This document shows positions 1-8,718 of a DNA stretch of 64,000 nt, piece by piece. The DNA is from JANNRR01 sp031401675 (GTDB taxonomy: Bacteria > Pseudomonadota > Alphaproteobacteria > Rhodobacterales > Rhodobacteraceae). The notes beneath the pieces were generated by a model that saw only the letters and a list, made by a program, of their open reading frames with translations, made no database searches and was not told where the DNA came from. The translations under genes and the position numbers were made by a program. Within the stretch, counting starts at the first letter, position 1. Each line of letters starts with the position of its first letter. The DNA lies in assembly GCA_031401675.1 (NCBI GenBank), contig JANNRR010000112.1, positions 25,776 to 89,775 on the forward strand, in the 5' to 3' direction.

Positions 1-229
1 GCGCCTCGTTCACCTCGACAATCTCGCCCGTTACCGGGGCCAGAATGTCCGAGGCCGCCTTGACGCTTTCGATCACCACCACCTCGTCGCCTTCGGCCAC
101 CATCGCCTCGACCTCGGGCAGTTCGATGAACACCACGTCGCCCAACTGGGTCGCCGCATGTTCGGTGATGCCGACAACGATCAGATCGCCCTCGACGCGC
201 AACCACTCATGTTCTTCGGTATATTTCAT
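1..229 (-). CDS. gcvH: Glycine cleavage system H protein, partial (3' end off the window)
   Basis: Carrier protein of the glycine cleavage system; its lipoyl arm shuttles the aminomethyl group between the P, T and L proteins. The visible 76 residues begin MKYTEEHEWL and contain the lipoylation motif ESVKAASD, with the modified lysine at about residue 57. The full protein is normally about 120-130 residues, so the C-terminal third lies beyond base 1. The start codon is 18 bases past the gcvT stop on the same strand, so the two genes form one transcript controlled by the glycine riboswitch further upstream. gcvP is expected next, outside the window. The family call is very secure. Confidence 0.95.
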   Translation of the reverse strand, partial: MKYTEEHEWLRVEGDLIVVGITEHAATQLGDVVFIELPEVEAMVAEGDEVVVIESVKAASDILAPVTGEIVEVNEA

Positions 230-247
230 CTGGCCCTCGACAGGATG

Positions 248-1375
248 TTATCGCTTGAAGGTTGCGGGCCGGAACGGCAGCCCGGTGACAGTTGCGGGCA
301 AACGCTTGCCGCGCAGGTCAGCATAAACGGTCGCGCCGGGCGTGGCGAGTGCGACGGGCAGATAGCCCATCGAAATCGGCCGCTCCAGGCTGGGGCCGAA
401 CCCGCCCGAGGTTATGGCCCCGACGCTCGCCCCGCCAACCGGCCCGGCAAATAGCGCGGTGCCTTCGCGCATCGGGGCCCGCCCCTCCGGCAGCAACCCG
501 ACCCGGCGTCGCGCCGGTCCGTAGGCCAGTTCCGCCAGTATCCGCGCCGCCCCCGGAAATCCGCCCGCCCGCGCCCCGCCGGCCCGCCGCGCCTTCTGGA
601 TGGCCCAGTCCAGCGCGCCTTCGACCGGCGAGGTGCCGGTATAGATATCATGCCCATAGAGACAAAGACCGGCCTCAAGCCGCAACGAGTCGCGCGCTCC
701 AAGCCCGATCGGTGCCACTTCGTCCAGCGCCAGCAATTCCCGGGCAAGCTCCACCGCCGCTTCGTCCGGCAGCGATATCTCGAACCCGTCCTCGCCGGTA
801 TAGCCCGACCGCGAAAGCCACAGCGATTGCCCCTGCCAGTCCAGCACCGCCACATCCATGAACCGCATCGCAGCCACTCCCGGCAGCAGCCGCGCCAGTG
901 CCGCCTCGGCCATCGGACCCTGCAGCGCCAGCAAGGAACGGCCGGTCACCGGCAGCACTTCGCAATCGGACAAACCCGCCGTCATGTGCGCAATGTCCGC
1001 CGCCTTGCAGGCTGCATTCACCACCACGAACAGATGGTCGCCGCGGTTGGCCACCATCAGATCGTCCAGGATGCCGCCGTCCGCACCCGTGAACATCGCA
1101 TAGCGCTGACGCCCCTCGGCCAGCCCCAGCAGGTCCACCGGCACCAGCCGCTCCAGCGCCAGCGCCGTATGGGCGGCAACGCCGGACCGCGCCCGCACCA
1201 GCACCTGTCCCATGTGGCACACGTCGAACAACCCGGCTGCACGTCGGCAATGCAGATGCTCGCGCAGCACTCCCATCGGGTATTGCACCGGCATCTCGTA
1301 CCCGGCAAAGGGCACCATCCTGGCACCCAACCTCACATGAAGATCATACAGTGCCGTACGCAGCAAACCGGTCAT
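248..1375 (-). CDS. gcvT: Aminomethyltransferase, glycine cleavage T protein
   Basis: Transfers the methylene unit from the aminomethyl-lipoyl H protein to tetrahydrofolate, releasing ammonia. The 375-residue product has the usual family length. It shows the N-terminal block around MVPFAGYEMPVQYPMG, the central SGYTGEDGFEI block and a C-terminal domain ending in the VTGLPF region. The reading frame stays open upstream to 1456, but the ATG at 1375 is preferred: it has an AGAAGGGGA ribosome site just upstream, and the 27 extra codons would run into the riboswitch. It is first in the gcvT-gcvH operon and should be induced by glycine through the riboswitch leader. Confidence 0.95.
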   Translation of the reverse strand: MTGLLRTALYDLHVRLGARMVPFAGYEMPVQYPMGVLREHLHCRRAAGLFDVCHMGQVLVRARSGVAAHTALALERLVPVDLLGLAEGRQRYAMFTGADGGILDDLMVANRGDHLFVVVNAACKAADIAHMTAGLSDCEVLPVTGRSLLALQGPMAEAALARLLPGVAAMRFMDVAVLDWQGQSLWLSRSGYTGEDGFEISLPDEAAVELARELLALDEVAPIGLGARDSLRLEAGLCLYGHDIYTGTSPVEGALDWAIQKARRAGGARAGGFPGAARILAELAYGPARRRVGLLPEGRAPMREGTALFAGPVGGASVGAITSGGFGPSLERPISMGYLPVALATPGATVYADLRGKRLPATVTGLPFRPATFKR

Positions 1376-1440
1376 CCCGTCCCCTTCTGCCGGTCCTGCT
1401 ACCGGGCATCGTTCCGGCGGGACCAAAGCCCGCCCCGATG

Positions 1441-1620
1441 CCCCCTCTGTTCCCACCCCGCATTGTCGGGGCGCCTGAGATCGTTATCCCTTCGGCGGGC
1501 GCGTCCGCGCCACTCTCCAGAGTCCACAGCCAGAATGGTCCTTTTGCCTGAGAGTTTACCGGGGCGGTTGCTCCTTCGGCCCGTGCCTCCCCAAAGGGAT
1601 GGCACGCGTCTTCCGATCCT
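1441..1620 (-). promoter_or_regulatory. Tandem glycine riboswitch upstream of gcvT
   Basis: Read on the minus strand, two consecutive aptamer cores are visible. The first has GCCGAAGGAGCAA followed by CTCAGGCAAAAGGAC, and the second has GCCGAAGGGATAA followed by CTCAGGC. They are joined by the typical CTCTGGAGAG linker region. This is the classic two-aptamer gcvT element. Glycine binding switches on the glycine cleavage operon, whose ATG lies about 65 bases downstream. The boundaries are approximate. The element begins only about 60 bases after the MATE gene, so its promoter probably lies in that gap or inside the 3' end of the MATE gene. Confidence 0.93.
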
Positions 1621-1678
1621 GACCCGGCCAGCTAGCCCGAAGCCGGTCAGACTGGCAAGGGCCAATAGGGTCCCGCTC

Positions 1679-3016
1679 TCAGGTTGCCGCGACCGGCACC
1701 GGGGTCAACATCCGCTCGGCCATCCACCAGGCCAGCACGCCGAACAGGATACCACCGAAGGCCTGCCCCAGCAGCACGCCCTCGGCCCCGTACCACGCCC
1801 CGCCCAGGATCGCGAACGGAATGGTGCCGACGGTGTGGCGGCCCCAGTTGGTCCAGGTCGAATGGAACGGCCGCCGCAGATTGTTGAACGCGGCGTTGGC
1901 GACAAAGATTGCACCATTGAAAAAGAACGCCAGCGCCAGCGGTCCGCAGAACAGGTAGATGATGTCGCGCGTCAATCCCTCGGCACGGAACAGATCGGCA
2001 ATCGGCGCACGCAGGGCGAACAGCAGCACGGTCACCACCACCACGAACAACGCACAGAACCGCATTCCCTCACGGAATGCCGTCCGCACCCGCTCCATGT
2101 TCCCCGCCCCGTAATTCTGCCCGATGATCGGCCCAATCGCACCCGCCAACGCAAAAAGCACACCGAACGCCACCGGCGTCATCCGCCCGATGATGGCGAC
2201 CCCGGCCACCGCTTCCTCGCCGAACGCCGCCACCCCGCGCGTCACATAGGCCTGACCCACCGGCGTCGCCAGTTGCGCCAGGATCGCCGGAAAGGCGATC
2301 ATGAAGATCGGCGTCATGTCGGCTGTGGCGCTGCCAAGGCTTGGCCGGTCAAAGCCGCCATGATGCCGGACCACCGGCAACAGGGCCGTCGCCGCAATCA
2401 CCAGCCGGGCAATCACCGTCGCCAGCGCCGCCCCGGTCAGGTCCAGCCCCAGTGCGAAAATGAATATCGGGTCCAGTACCGCATTGACCAGCCCGCCATA
2501 AATCGTCGCCATCATTGCCCGCCGGGCGTCACCGTGGCTGCGCAGGATCGCGGCGCCGATCATGCCGACCATCAAAAGCGGCAGCGTCGGCACCACGATC
2601 CGCAGATACATCACCGCCTGATCCAGCGTCCGCCCGCTGGCCCCGAGCAGTCCGACCAGCGCCGGCAGACCGGCCCAGACCAGTGCCGCGAACAGCACCC
2701 CGAACACCAGCCCCCAGATCACCGCGTTGGTGGCCCGCGTCCGCGCCAGCGCCGGGTCGCGCATCCCGACAGCCCGCGCCACCAGCGCCGACGCCGCGAT
2801 CGACATGCCGATCCCGAACGAGGTGGTAAAGAACAGGATCGCCCCGGCATAGCCCACCGCGGCCGTCAACTCCGGGTCCTCCAACCACGAAATGAAGATG
2901 ATGTTGATGAAATCGACCAGAAACAGCACCATCAGCCCGACCGAGGACGTCAGTGACATCACCGCGACGTGCCGGAACAGATTGCCCTGCAGAAACTTTG
3001 CCTGAACTTCCGCCAC
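1679..3016 (-). CDS. MATE family efflux transporter
   Basis: A 445-residue, very hydrophobic protein with about twelve predicted membrane spans in two homologous halves, as in multidrug and toxin extrusion (MATE) carriers that export cationic compounds using Na+ or H+ gradients. The first helix region (MVLFLVDFINIIFISW) and the second-half ASGRTLDQAVMYLR and GPIIGQNYGAGN segments fit the DinF/NorM-like branch. Translation starts at GTG with an AAGGGG ribosome site five bases upstream. It is on the same strand as gltX but separated from it by a large hairpin, so it is probably a separate transcript. The substrate cannot be predicted. Confidence 0.9.
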   Translation of the reverse strand: MAEVQAKFLQGNLFRHVAVMSLTSSVGLMVLFLVDFINIIFISWLEDPELTAAVGYAGAILFFTTSFGIGMSIAASALVARAVGMRDPALARTRATNAVIWGLVFGVLFAALVWAGLPALVGLLGASGRTLDQAVMYLRIVVPTLPLLMVGMIGAAILRSHGDARRAMMATIYGGLVNAVLDPIFIFALGLDLTGAALATVIARLVIAATALLPVVRHHGGFDRPSLGSATADMTPIFMIAFPAILAQLATPVGQAYVTRGVAAFGEEAVAGVAIIGRMTPVAFGVLFALAGAIGPIIGQNYGAGNMERVRTAFREGMRFCALFVVVVTVLLFALRAPIADLFRAEGLTRDIIYLFCGPLALAFFFNGAIFVANAAFNNLRRPFHSTWTNWGRHTVGTIPFAILGGAWYGAEGVLLGQAFGGILFGVLAWWMAERMLTPVPVAAT

Positions 3017-3053
3017 CGTTCACCCCTTCGCCCGGTTCCCGTCAATCGCGCCA

Positions 3054-3142
3054 CCGATCCTTGTTCTGCAAATATCTCCGCCGGAGGCTTCCGGCCCCGT
3101 CGCAGGAGCCTCCGTCGGGGATATTTGCAGAACAAGGATCGG
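3054..3142. repeat. Long inverted repeat / hairpin between gltX and the MATE gene
   Basis: A perfect 22-bp inverted repeat lies at 3054-3075 and 3121-3142. It is continued inward by about 17 further bp with two or three mismatches, leaving a loop of only about 11 bases. The outer arm reads ccgatccttgttctgcaaat. It sits just beyond the gltX stop codon and could end gltX transcription, but the stem is far longer than a simple terminator and has no T tract. Hairpins of this GC-rich-core, A/T-shoulder design look like a dispersed intergenic element of Rhodobacterales; that comparison is from memory. Confidence 0.7.
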
Positions 3143-3149
3143 CGAATGC

Positions 3150-4472
3150 TCAGCCCTGCCCGGGCACCCTCTGCAGCAGGGGCATGACCTGCGCCATTTC
3201 CGGGCCATGTGCGCGTCCGGTGACGGCGTGGCGCAGCGGCATGAACAGGGCGCGGCCCTTGCGGCCGGTCGCCTTCCTGACCGCGTTGGTCCAGTTGGCC
3301 CAGGTGGTGTCGTCATAGGGCGGCGGCGGCAACAGCGACAGAGCTTGCGCCACGAACACGGCATCCTCGGGCGCGATGTCAGGTCTGGCCCCGTCCCGGA
3401 AAAGCGCCCACCAGTCGCCAAGATCATCCAGCACCACGATGTTGTCGCGTGCCACCAGCCAGAACCGCTCCGCCAGCGCATCGGGCACACCCAAAGTTGC
3501 GATCCGGTCGCGGACTACCGCCAGGGGCAGGGTGTGGACATATTTCTGCGTCAGCGGAAACAGGTCCTCGACATCGAACTTGGTCGGGGCCGATCCGAAG
3601 GTGCCCAGATCAAACCCCTCGATCAGTTCGGCCAGCGAGCCATGCAGTTCCACCGGCTGACTGGTCCCCAGCCGGGCCATCAGCGACAACAGCGCCGCCG
3701 GCTCCACCCCGCGCGCGCGCAGATCGCGCAGCGCCAGCGTGCCCAGCCGCTTGGACAGCTCCTCGCCCTTGGCGCCAGTCAGCAGCGAATGATGCGCAAA
3801 GAGGGGCGGCACCCCGCCCAGTGCCTGCATGATCTGGATCTGCGTCGCCGTATTGGTCACATGATCCGAGCCGCGCACGATATCGGTGACCCCCATGTCA
3901 ATATCGTCGACCGACGAGGCCAGCGTATACAGCACCTGCCCGTCGGCCTTGATCAGCACCGGGTCCGACACCGACGCTGCGTCGATCGAGATCGGCCCCA
4001 GGATCCCGTCCACCCAGTCGATCCGCTGCTTCTCCAGCAGGAACCGCCAGTAGCTCGGGTTTTCTGCCCGCTTCGCCTCACGCTCGGCGGGCGTCAGCTT
4101 CAGCGCAGCCCGGTCGTAGACCGGCGGCCGGCCCATGTTCAGCTGCTTCTTTCGCTTCAAGTCCAGCTCGACCGCGCTTTCGAAACACTCATAGAACCGC
4201 CCCACCGCCCGCAGCTGGTCCGCCGCTTCGGCATAGCGCTCCATCCGCAGCGACTGCCGCTCGACCCGGTCCCAGGTCAGCCCCAGCCATTCCAGATCGC
4301 GCATGATGCCGTCGGCATATTCCGGTTTGGACCGCACCGGGTCGGTATCGTCCAGCCGCAGGATGAACGTGCCCCCTGCCTTGCGCGCAATCATGTAGTT
4401 CAGCAGCGCCGTGCGCAGATTGCCGACATGGATATGGCCGGTGGGCGACGGGGCAAAGCGGGTGGTGGTCAT
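3150..4472 (-). CDS. gltX: Glutamyl-tRNA synthetase, short alphaproteobacterial form
   Basis: Class I aminoacyl-tRNA synthetase of 440 residues. The HIGH-type nucleotide site reads FAPSPTGHIHVG near the N-terminus, and the KMSKS-type loop reads EELSKRLG. Between them are the LRLDDTDPVRS and VDDIDMGVTDIVRGSDH blocks typical of GltX. Alphaproteobacteria commonly have two GltX proteins. The roughly 440-residue form with an altered KMSKS loop is the second one, which can have restricted tRNA specificity, so this need not be the only glutamyl-tRNA synthetase in the genome. The ATG start gives a full-length family alignment. It stands alone, followed by a large hairpin. Confidence 0.93.
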   Translation of the reverse strand: MTTTRFAPSPTGHIHVGNLRTALLNYMIARKAGGTFILRLDDTDPVRSKPEYADGIMRDLEWLGLTWDRVERQSLRMERYAEAADQLRAVGRFYECFESAVELDLKRKKQLNMGRPPVYDRAALKLTPAEREAKRAENPSYWRFLLEKQRIDWVDGILGPISIDAASVSDPVLIKADGQVLYTLASSVDDIDMGVTDIVRGSDHVTNTATQIQIMQALGGVPPLFAHHSLLTGAKGEELSKRLGTLALRDLRARGVEPAALLSLMARLGTSQPVELHGSLAELIEGFDLGTFGSAPTKFDVEDLFPLTQKYVHTLPLAVVRDRIATLGVPDALAERFWLVARDNIVVLDDLGDWWALFRDGARPDIAPEDAVFVAQALSLLPPPPYDDTTWANWTNAVRKATGRKGRALFMPLRHAVTGRAHGPEMAQVMPLLQRVPGQG

Positions 4473-4556
4473 GGCGGCAGCTCCTGAACGCGCCCTTCCC
4501 TGTCACAGCATGCTGGCTTTGTCCAGTTGACCGGCCCTGCGCGATAGGCCGGACCC

Positions 4557-4991
4557 CTATTCCGCCGTCACCGGCCACAGCGCGGCCAGATCATCCAGCC
4601 CCCGGCGGATCAGGCGGCGCAGCACAGCCTCGTTCACCCCGTCCAGCCGCCTGAGATACAGGCAGGCCTTGCCCAGCCGGTGCGGGCCCAGATCGGCCAG
4701 CAGCGCGCCGTAGTCCTGATTGCCCGGCAGGATATAGAGCGACAGTTCCGCCTTGCGCGGCGCGAATCCGGTGGCCAGGCTGATCCCGGAGTGACCACTG
4801 GCGTAACGATAGGCATAGCGGCCAAAACCCACCATCGAGCTGCCCCAGATGCGCGGGGCAAAGCCGCTGACCTCGCCGAACAGTTGCACCAGCCGCCGCG
4901 CCTCCTGTTGCCGCGCCGGCGGGTCCACCGCCGCCAGAAACGCCCCGACATCCGTCGCCTCGACCTTGGTCTTGGCCTGATATGCCGCCAT
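4557..4991 (-). CDS. DUF1801 domain protein
   Basis: Small 144-residue cytosolic protein of unknown biochemical role. The sequence IWGSSMVGFGRYAYRYASG, the LATGFAPRKAELSLYI block and the C-terminal KACLYLRRLDGV block are characteristic of the DUF1801 fold. The ATG at 4991 has a GGAGG site immediately upstream. A longer open frame to 5540 exists but overlaps the divergent metallopeptidase gene and has no family resemblance there. No operon partner is evident. Confidence 0.85.
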   Translation of the reverse strand: MAAYQAKTKVEATDVGAFLAAVDPPARQQEARRLVQLFGEVSGFAPRIWGSSMVGFGRYAYRYASGHSGISLATGFAPRKAELSLYILPGNQDYGALLADLGPHRLGKACLYLRRLDGVNEAVLRRLIRRGLDDLAALWPVTAE

Positions 4992-5090
4992 CTCCCTCCT
5001 CCCTGTACCTGCCGGAATTCTAGCATGCCCGACCTGCCGTACCAAGCCGTCAGCCTTTCCTGTCGCCCGGTTCCGGCGTAGTCTGCGACC

Positions 5091-5498
5091 ATGCTCACCC
5101 CGTCCGACCTTCTTCCCCCCGATGCCGCGCTGATCGAACACCTGGCCTGCGCCGCCATCGCTGCCCTGCCAGAGGCGTTTCGCCCCGCTGCCGCGCAGGT
5201 GCTGCTGCGCATCGAGGATTTTCCGCTTGACGACATGCTCGAGGAACTGGGCGTCGAGGATGCGTTCGAGCTGACCGGGCTCTACGACGGCATCCCCCTG
5301 ACCGAAAAGTCGCTCAGCGACCCGCAGACCCGCCCCGACACCATCTGGCTGTTCCGCCGGCCAATCCTCGACGAATGGATCGACCGCGGCGACATCGCGC
5401 TGGCCGATCTGGTGACGCATGTCTATGTCCACGAACTGGCGCATCACTTCGGCTGGTCCGACGATGATATCGCCGCCATCGACCCGTGGTGGGAATAG
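5091..5498 (+). CDS. Metallopeptidase family protein (minimal zincin, COG3824)
   Basis: A 135-residue protein ending in a zinc-binding HExxH motif, seen as VYVHELAHHFGWSDDDI, followed by the short C-terminal tail usual for this family. The conserved N-terminal EDFPLDDMLEELG and the central LTGLYDGIPL blocks match the small cytosolic minimal zincins (PF06262). There is no signal peptide and the substrate is unknown. It is divergent from the DUF1801 gene and convergent with the RTX dehydrogenase gene. Confidence 0.88.
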   Translation: MLTPSDLLPPDAALIEHLACAAIAALPEAFRPAAAQVLLRIEDFPLDDMLEELGVEDAFELTGLYDGIPLTEKSLSDPQTRPDTIWLFRRPILDEWIDRGDIALADLVTHVYVHELAHHFGWSDDDIAAIDPWWE

Positions 5499-5626
5499 AA
5501 GCACAGCGGCAGTGCGCTGGCGCACCCGCACGGAATGCACGTCGCGAAGCCGTCACATAGTGTCTGGCCGCACCCGGCAATGGTCGGACTTGTACCCCTG
5601 CAGGGACGGGTGAACCGGACCCCCGC

Positions 5627-7462
5627 CTAAAACAGGAAATCGCCCGCCGTCACATCGGCCAGAACCGTGTTCAACAGCGCCACCTGCATCTCGGCCCCGG
5701 TTGTGCCCGTGATGTTCAGGTTCAAAATAACCTTGGTTCCCGCCTGCACCGCCCGTATCTGACCCTCGCCGGAAAACGTCGCATTGCCGATGTAGACAAA
5801 GGCCTGATTGCCCGCCACGCCGGATTTCGCATCGATCGTCGAAAAATCCAGATCGTCCGCCCCGGCCACAAAGTCGGTGATCACATCCCGCAGGCTGCCG
5901 ATCTGCGAGTCGAGCGCCGTGTTGAAATCGAACACATCCGCCCCGGTTCCCCCCAGCAGGACATCCCGCCCGGTGCCACCGTCGATCCGGTCCGCCTGAC
6001 TGCCGCCGTCGATCCGGTCATTGCCAGTGCCGCCCAACAACCGGTCGGCACCGACGCCGCCGTGAATGCGGTCATTGCCATTGCCGCCGCTGATGGTATC
6101 GGCCCCGTCACCGGCACCCTCCTGCGGGTCCAGCAGAAAAATCTCGCCGTCCAGCCCGACGATGTACAGATTGCCGCGCCCGTCCTCGCCGAATGACGCG
6201 ATCTGGTCGATGCTGCCGCCAACGGCGACCAGCTGGCCGGTTCGGTTGGCCGCATCCACAGCGACCCCGTTCACCACCCGAAAGCTCCACAGCTGATTGC
6301 TGACGAAGTCGGCATAGAGATAGACACCTTGCAGCCCCTCGGACGGCCCGCGATAGACATAGCCACCGGTCACCGCAAACCCGCCGGTGGCGTTGTTGAC
6401 ATGCGGATAGTCGATCAGCGGATCGGTCAGCGGTGGCGTTGTCGGCGGCGGGTTGCCCGGAATGGTGGGGTCAAACACCAGGAACCCTTCCTTGACCTTC
6501 CAGCCATAGTTTTCGCCGCCCAGACTGTCGAACGCCTGAAAGTTCACTTCCTCGCGCTGACCTTGCCCGACATCGGCAATATACAGATCGCCGGTCAGCC
6601 GGTCGAACGACGGCCGCCAGGGGTTGCGCAGGCCAAGCGCCCAGACCTCGTCCGCCCCGGCCGCCCCGGCAAACGGATTGCTGACCGGGATCGCATAGTC
6701 GCGGCCCGCGTCCGTGGCAAAATCATCGCCGTCCACGTCGATCCGCAGCATCTTGCCCAAAAGCACGTCGATATTCTGCGCATTGTTCGGCGGATCACCG
6801 CCGGCACCGCCGTCGCCGGTCGAAATGTACAGATAGCCGTCCGGCCCGAACCCCAGCCAGCCGCCGTTATGGTTGGTGTTACCCGGGTGCGGAATGGTCA
6901 GGATCACATCACCGCTGGCCGGGTCGGCCAGATCGGGGTTGCTGGCCGACCGCAGATAGCGCCGCACCTCCAGATCGCCTGCAGGGTTGTTCACAAAGAC
7001 ATAGAACTGCCCGTTGCTGGCATAGTCGGGATGAAAGGCCAGCCCCAGCAATCCCTGTTCGCCGCCCGCCGTGATCTGATTTGGCGGAATGCTCAGGAAA
7101 CTGGCGGCATTCACCACGCCGGTGCCGGGATCAAGGATCCGGATCGCCCCGTCCTTGTCGACCACGAACAGCCGGTCCGGATCGCCCGGGGCCGAGATGG
7201 CGAAGACCGTGCTGCCCAACCCGGCCCCGACCCGCGTCGCGCGAATGTCGCCGGACCCGGCCACGGTGTCGCTGGCACCAAAGCCATAGATCACGTCGTC
7301 TCCGGCACCACCATTCAGCAGATCGCTGCCCTCGCCGCCCGACAACGTGTCATCGCCATTGCCCCCCGCCGCCGTGTCACTGCCCGACAGCCCGAACACG
7401 CTGTCACCCGCGGCGGTGCCGCGCAGATCGTCTGCACTCGTCGTTCCCGTTCTGATCGCCAT
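5627..7462 (-). CDS. PQQ-dependent glucose/sorbosone dehydrogenase-like protein with RTX repeats
   Basis: A secreted beta-propeller of the GSDH family, about residues 75-440, is flanked by calcium-binding RTX nonapeptide repeats at both ends (N-terminal about 28-62, C-terminal about 450-520). Propeller signatures include GGEQGLLGLAFHPDY, NHNGGWLGFGPDGYLY and the ALGLRNPWRPSFD segment. There is no Sec signal. The C-terminus ends TAGDFLF, like other type I secretion substrates, so export through a one-step ABC system is inferred. GTG at 7471 is an alternative start three codons upstream; the ATG at 7462 is chosen. Members oxidise sugars using PQQ and calcium, but catalytic residues were not checked individually. 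Confidence 0.85.
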   Translation of the reverse strand: MAIRTGTTSADDLRGTAAGDSVFGLSGSDTAAGGNGDDTLSGGEGSDLLNGGAGDDVIYGFGASDTVAGSGDIRATRVGAGLGSTVFAISAPGDPDRLFVVDKDGAIRILDPGTGVVNAASFLSIPPNQITAGGEQGLLGLAFHPDYASNGQFYVFVNNPAGDLEVRRYLRSASNPDLADPASGDVILTIPHPGNTNHNGGWLGFGPDGYLYISTGDGGAGGDPPNNAQNIDVLLGKMLRIDVDGDDFATDAGRDYAIPVSNPFAGAAGADEVWALGLRNPWRPSFDRLTGDLYIADVGQGQREEVNFQAFDSLGGENYGWKVKEGFLVFDPTIPGNPPPTTPPLTDPLIDYPHVNNATGGFAVTGGYVYRGPSEGLQGVYLYADFVSNQLWSFRVVNGVAVDAANRTGQLVAVGGSIDQIASFGEDGRGNLYIVGLDGEIFLLDPQEGAGDGADTISGGNGNDRIHGGVGADRLLGGTGNDRIDGGSQADRIDGGTGRDVLLGGTGADVFDFNTALDSQIGSLRDVITDFVAGADDLDFSTIDAKSGVAGNQAFVYIGNATFSGEGQIRAVQAGTKVILNLNITGTTGAEMQVALLNTVLADVTAGDFLF

Positions 7463-7616
7463 TTCACGCACCGCAACAAGGGCCCTGTTACCTTACAGCC
7501 TGCATTACCAGCCGCACCGGTCAAGCCCGCCGATGGTCAGGCCGACGCGCCCGGACCGATCCCGGCCAATTTCCGCCCGGCAGGCGAAAGCCGGCTGAAC
7601 GCATGCGGGCATCAAA

Positions 7617-8573
7617 TCAGAATTTAACCTCTGCCAGCACCGCCCGGTGGTCCGACGGCCACGGATCGACCGCCAGATCGGTGCGCGGACCGCTTTCGCC
7701 GACAATCGCCGCCTCGGTCACCCGCAACCCCGCCCCCTTGGCAAAGACGAAATCGATCCGGTCCGGATGATCATCCGTCGCCGCCTCGTCATAGCGCGGC
7801 GTCCAGGTATAGGCGGGTTTGGCCACCGGGTCGGGATAGACCGCGCGGTAGGCATCGATGAACCCGGCATCGACCAGCCGACCCGTGGTCGGCCAGGCGA
7901 CCGCCACCGGCTGCTGACCCGCCGCCGCCACCGCCGGGGTCCAGTCGTGCACCGACGGCTCGTTGAAATCGCCAAACACGAACACCGCCGCCGCACCCGC
8001 CGCCGCCGCCATGTCGGCTTCCAGCAAATCCATCGCCGGGCCACGGGTCTTGCGGGCCCAATCGACCGCCTCGGCTTCGGTGGTGATGAACGGTGCCGGA
8101 CCATATTCGATGCCCAGCAACTGATAGGGCTGATAGGGTTCGTCATCGTGATGGATGTTGAAGGCCCAGACCGTGGTGCCGTTCACATCGATCGGCACCC
8201 CCAGATCGTTCGGCGTCGCCGCCCCGATCGGATAGCGCGAAATCACCGCATTGGCCCACAGCGTCACGTTCACCTGGCTCTGGTCATAGAAGAAAAACCC
8301 CAACGCCTCGGCGATCGCCTTGGCCACCGACTGCCCCTGCGGCGGGCAGGTGTCGGCGGTACAGGTCTCGCCCTCCAGCATGGTTTCCTGCACGCCGATG
8401 ATGTCGGGATTGGCGGCGCGGATTACCGCCAGCGTCTCCTCGATCCCCTTGGCCTCATTGCCGCCGCCGCCCCAGATGTTGTAACTCATCACCCGCAGCG
8501 TCGTTTCGGCAAAGCCCGGGCCGGCGAGGCTCAGGGCAGCGGCGGCGGCAAGGATCGGGCGCTGCAATCTCAT
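7617..8573 (-). CDS. Exported endonuclease/exonuclease/phosphatase-fold protein
   Basis: A 318-residue protein with an N-terminal Sec signal (hydrophobic LAAAAALSLAGPGFA, then a cleavage site before ETTLRV). The EEP metal-dependent phosphodiesterase core follows: MSYNIWGG, the metal-binding Glu in GVQETM, FVFGDFNEP, DRIDFVF and the terminal SDHRAV. Activity on nucleic acids, sphingolipids or phosphoinositides cannot be told apart here. The ATG at 8573 is preferred over 8585 because GGAG sits at correct spacing. It may act periplasmically on phosphate esters. It is a single gene, divergent from pfkB. Confidence 0.85.
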   Translation of the reverse strand: MRLQRPILAAAAALSLAGPGFAETTLRVMSYNIWGGGGNEAKGIEETLAVIRAANPDIIGVQETMLEGETCTADTCPPQGQSVAKAIAEALGFFFYDQSQVNVTLWANAVISRYPIGAATPNDLGVPIDVNGTTVWAFNIHHDDEPYQPYQLLGIEYGPAPFITTEAEAVDWARKTRGPAMDLLEADMAAAAGAAAVFVFGDFNEPSVHDWTPAVAAAGQQPVAVAWPTTGRLVDAGFIDAYRAVYPDPVAKPAYTWTPRYDEAATDDHPDRIDFVFAKGAGLRVTEAAIVGESGPRTDLAVDPWPSDHRAVLAEVKF

Positions 8574-8718
8574 CTCACTCTCCATCTCTGAGGTTGCCTC
8601 ACTCTAGCGCCGTTCGCATGGCATTTCCATGAACCTTGCGGGTGTAGGCGATTGAACCGGCGGCGCGGCTCTGGCAAGTTGCCGCCCGCCCGCCATGCCC
8701 GCAGCGAAAGCCCCGCCG

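Noticed and set aside
650..2956. 768-codon plus-strand open frame
   Set aside because: It is antisense to gcvT, the riboswitch and the MATE gene, is extremely rich in Arg, His and Gln, and has no family motif: an artefact of high GC.
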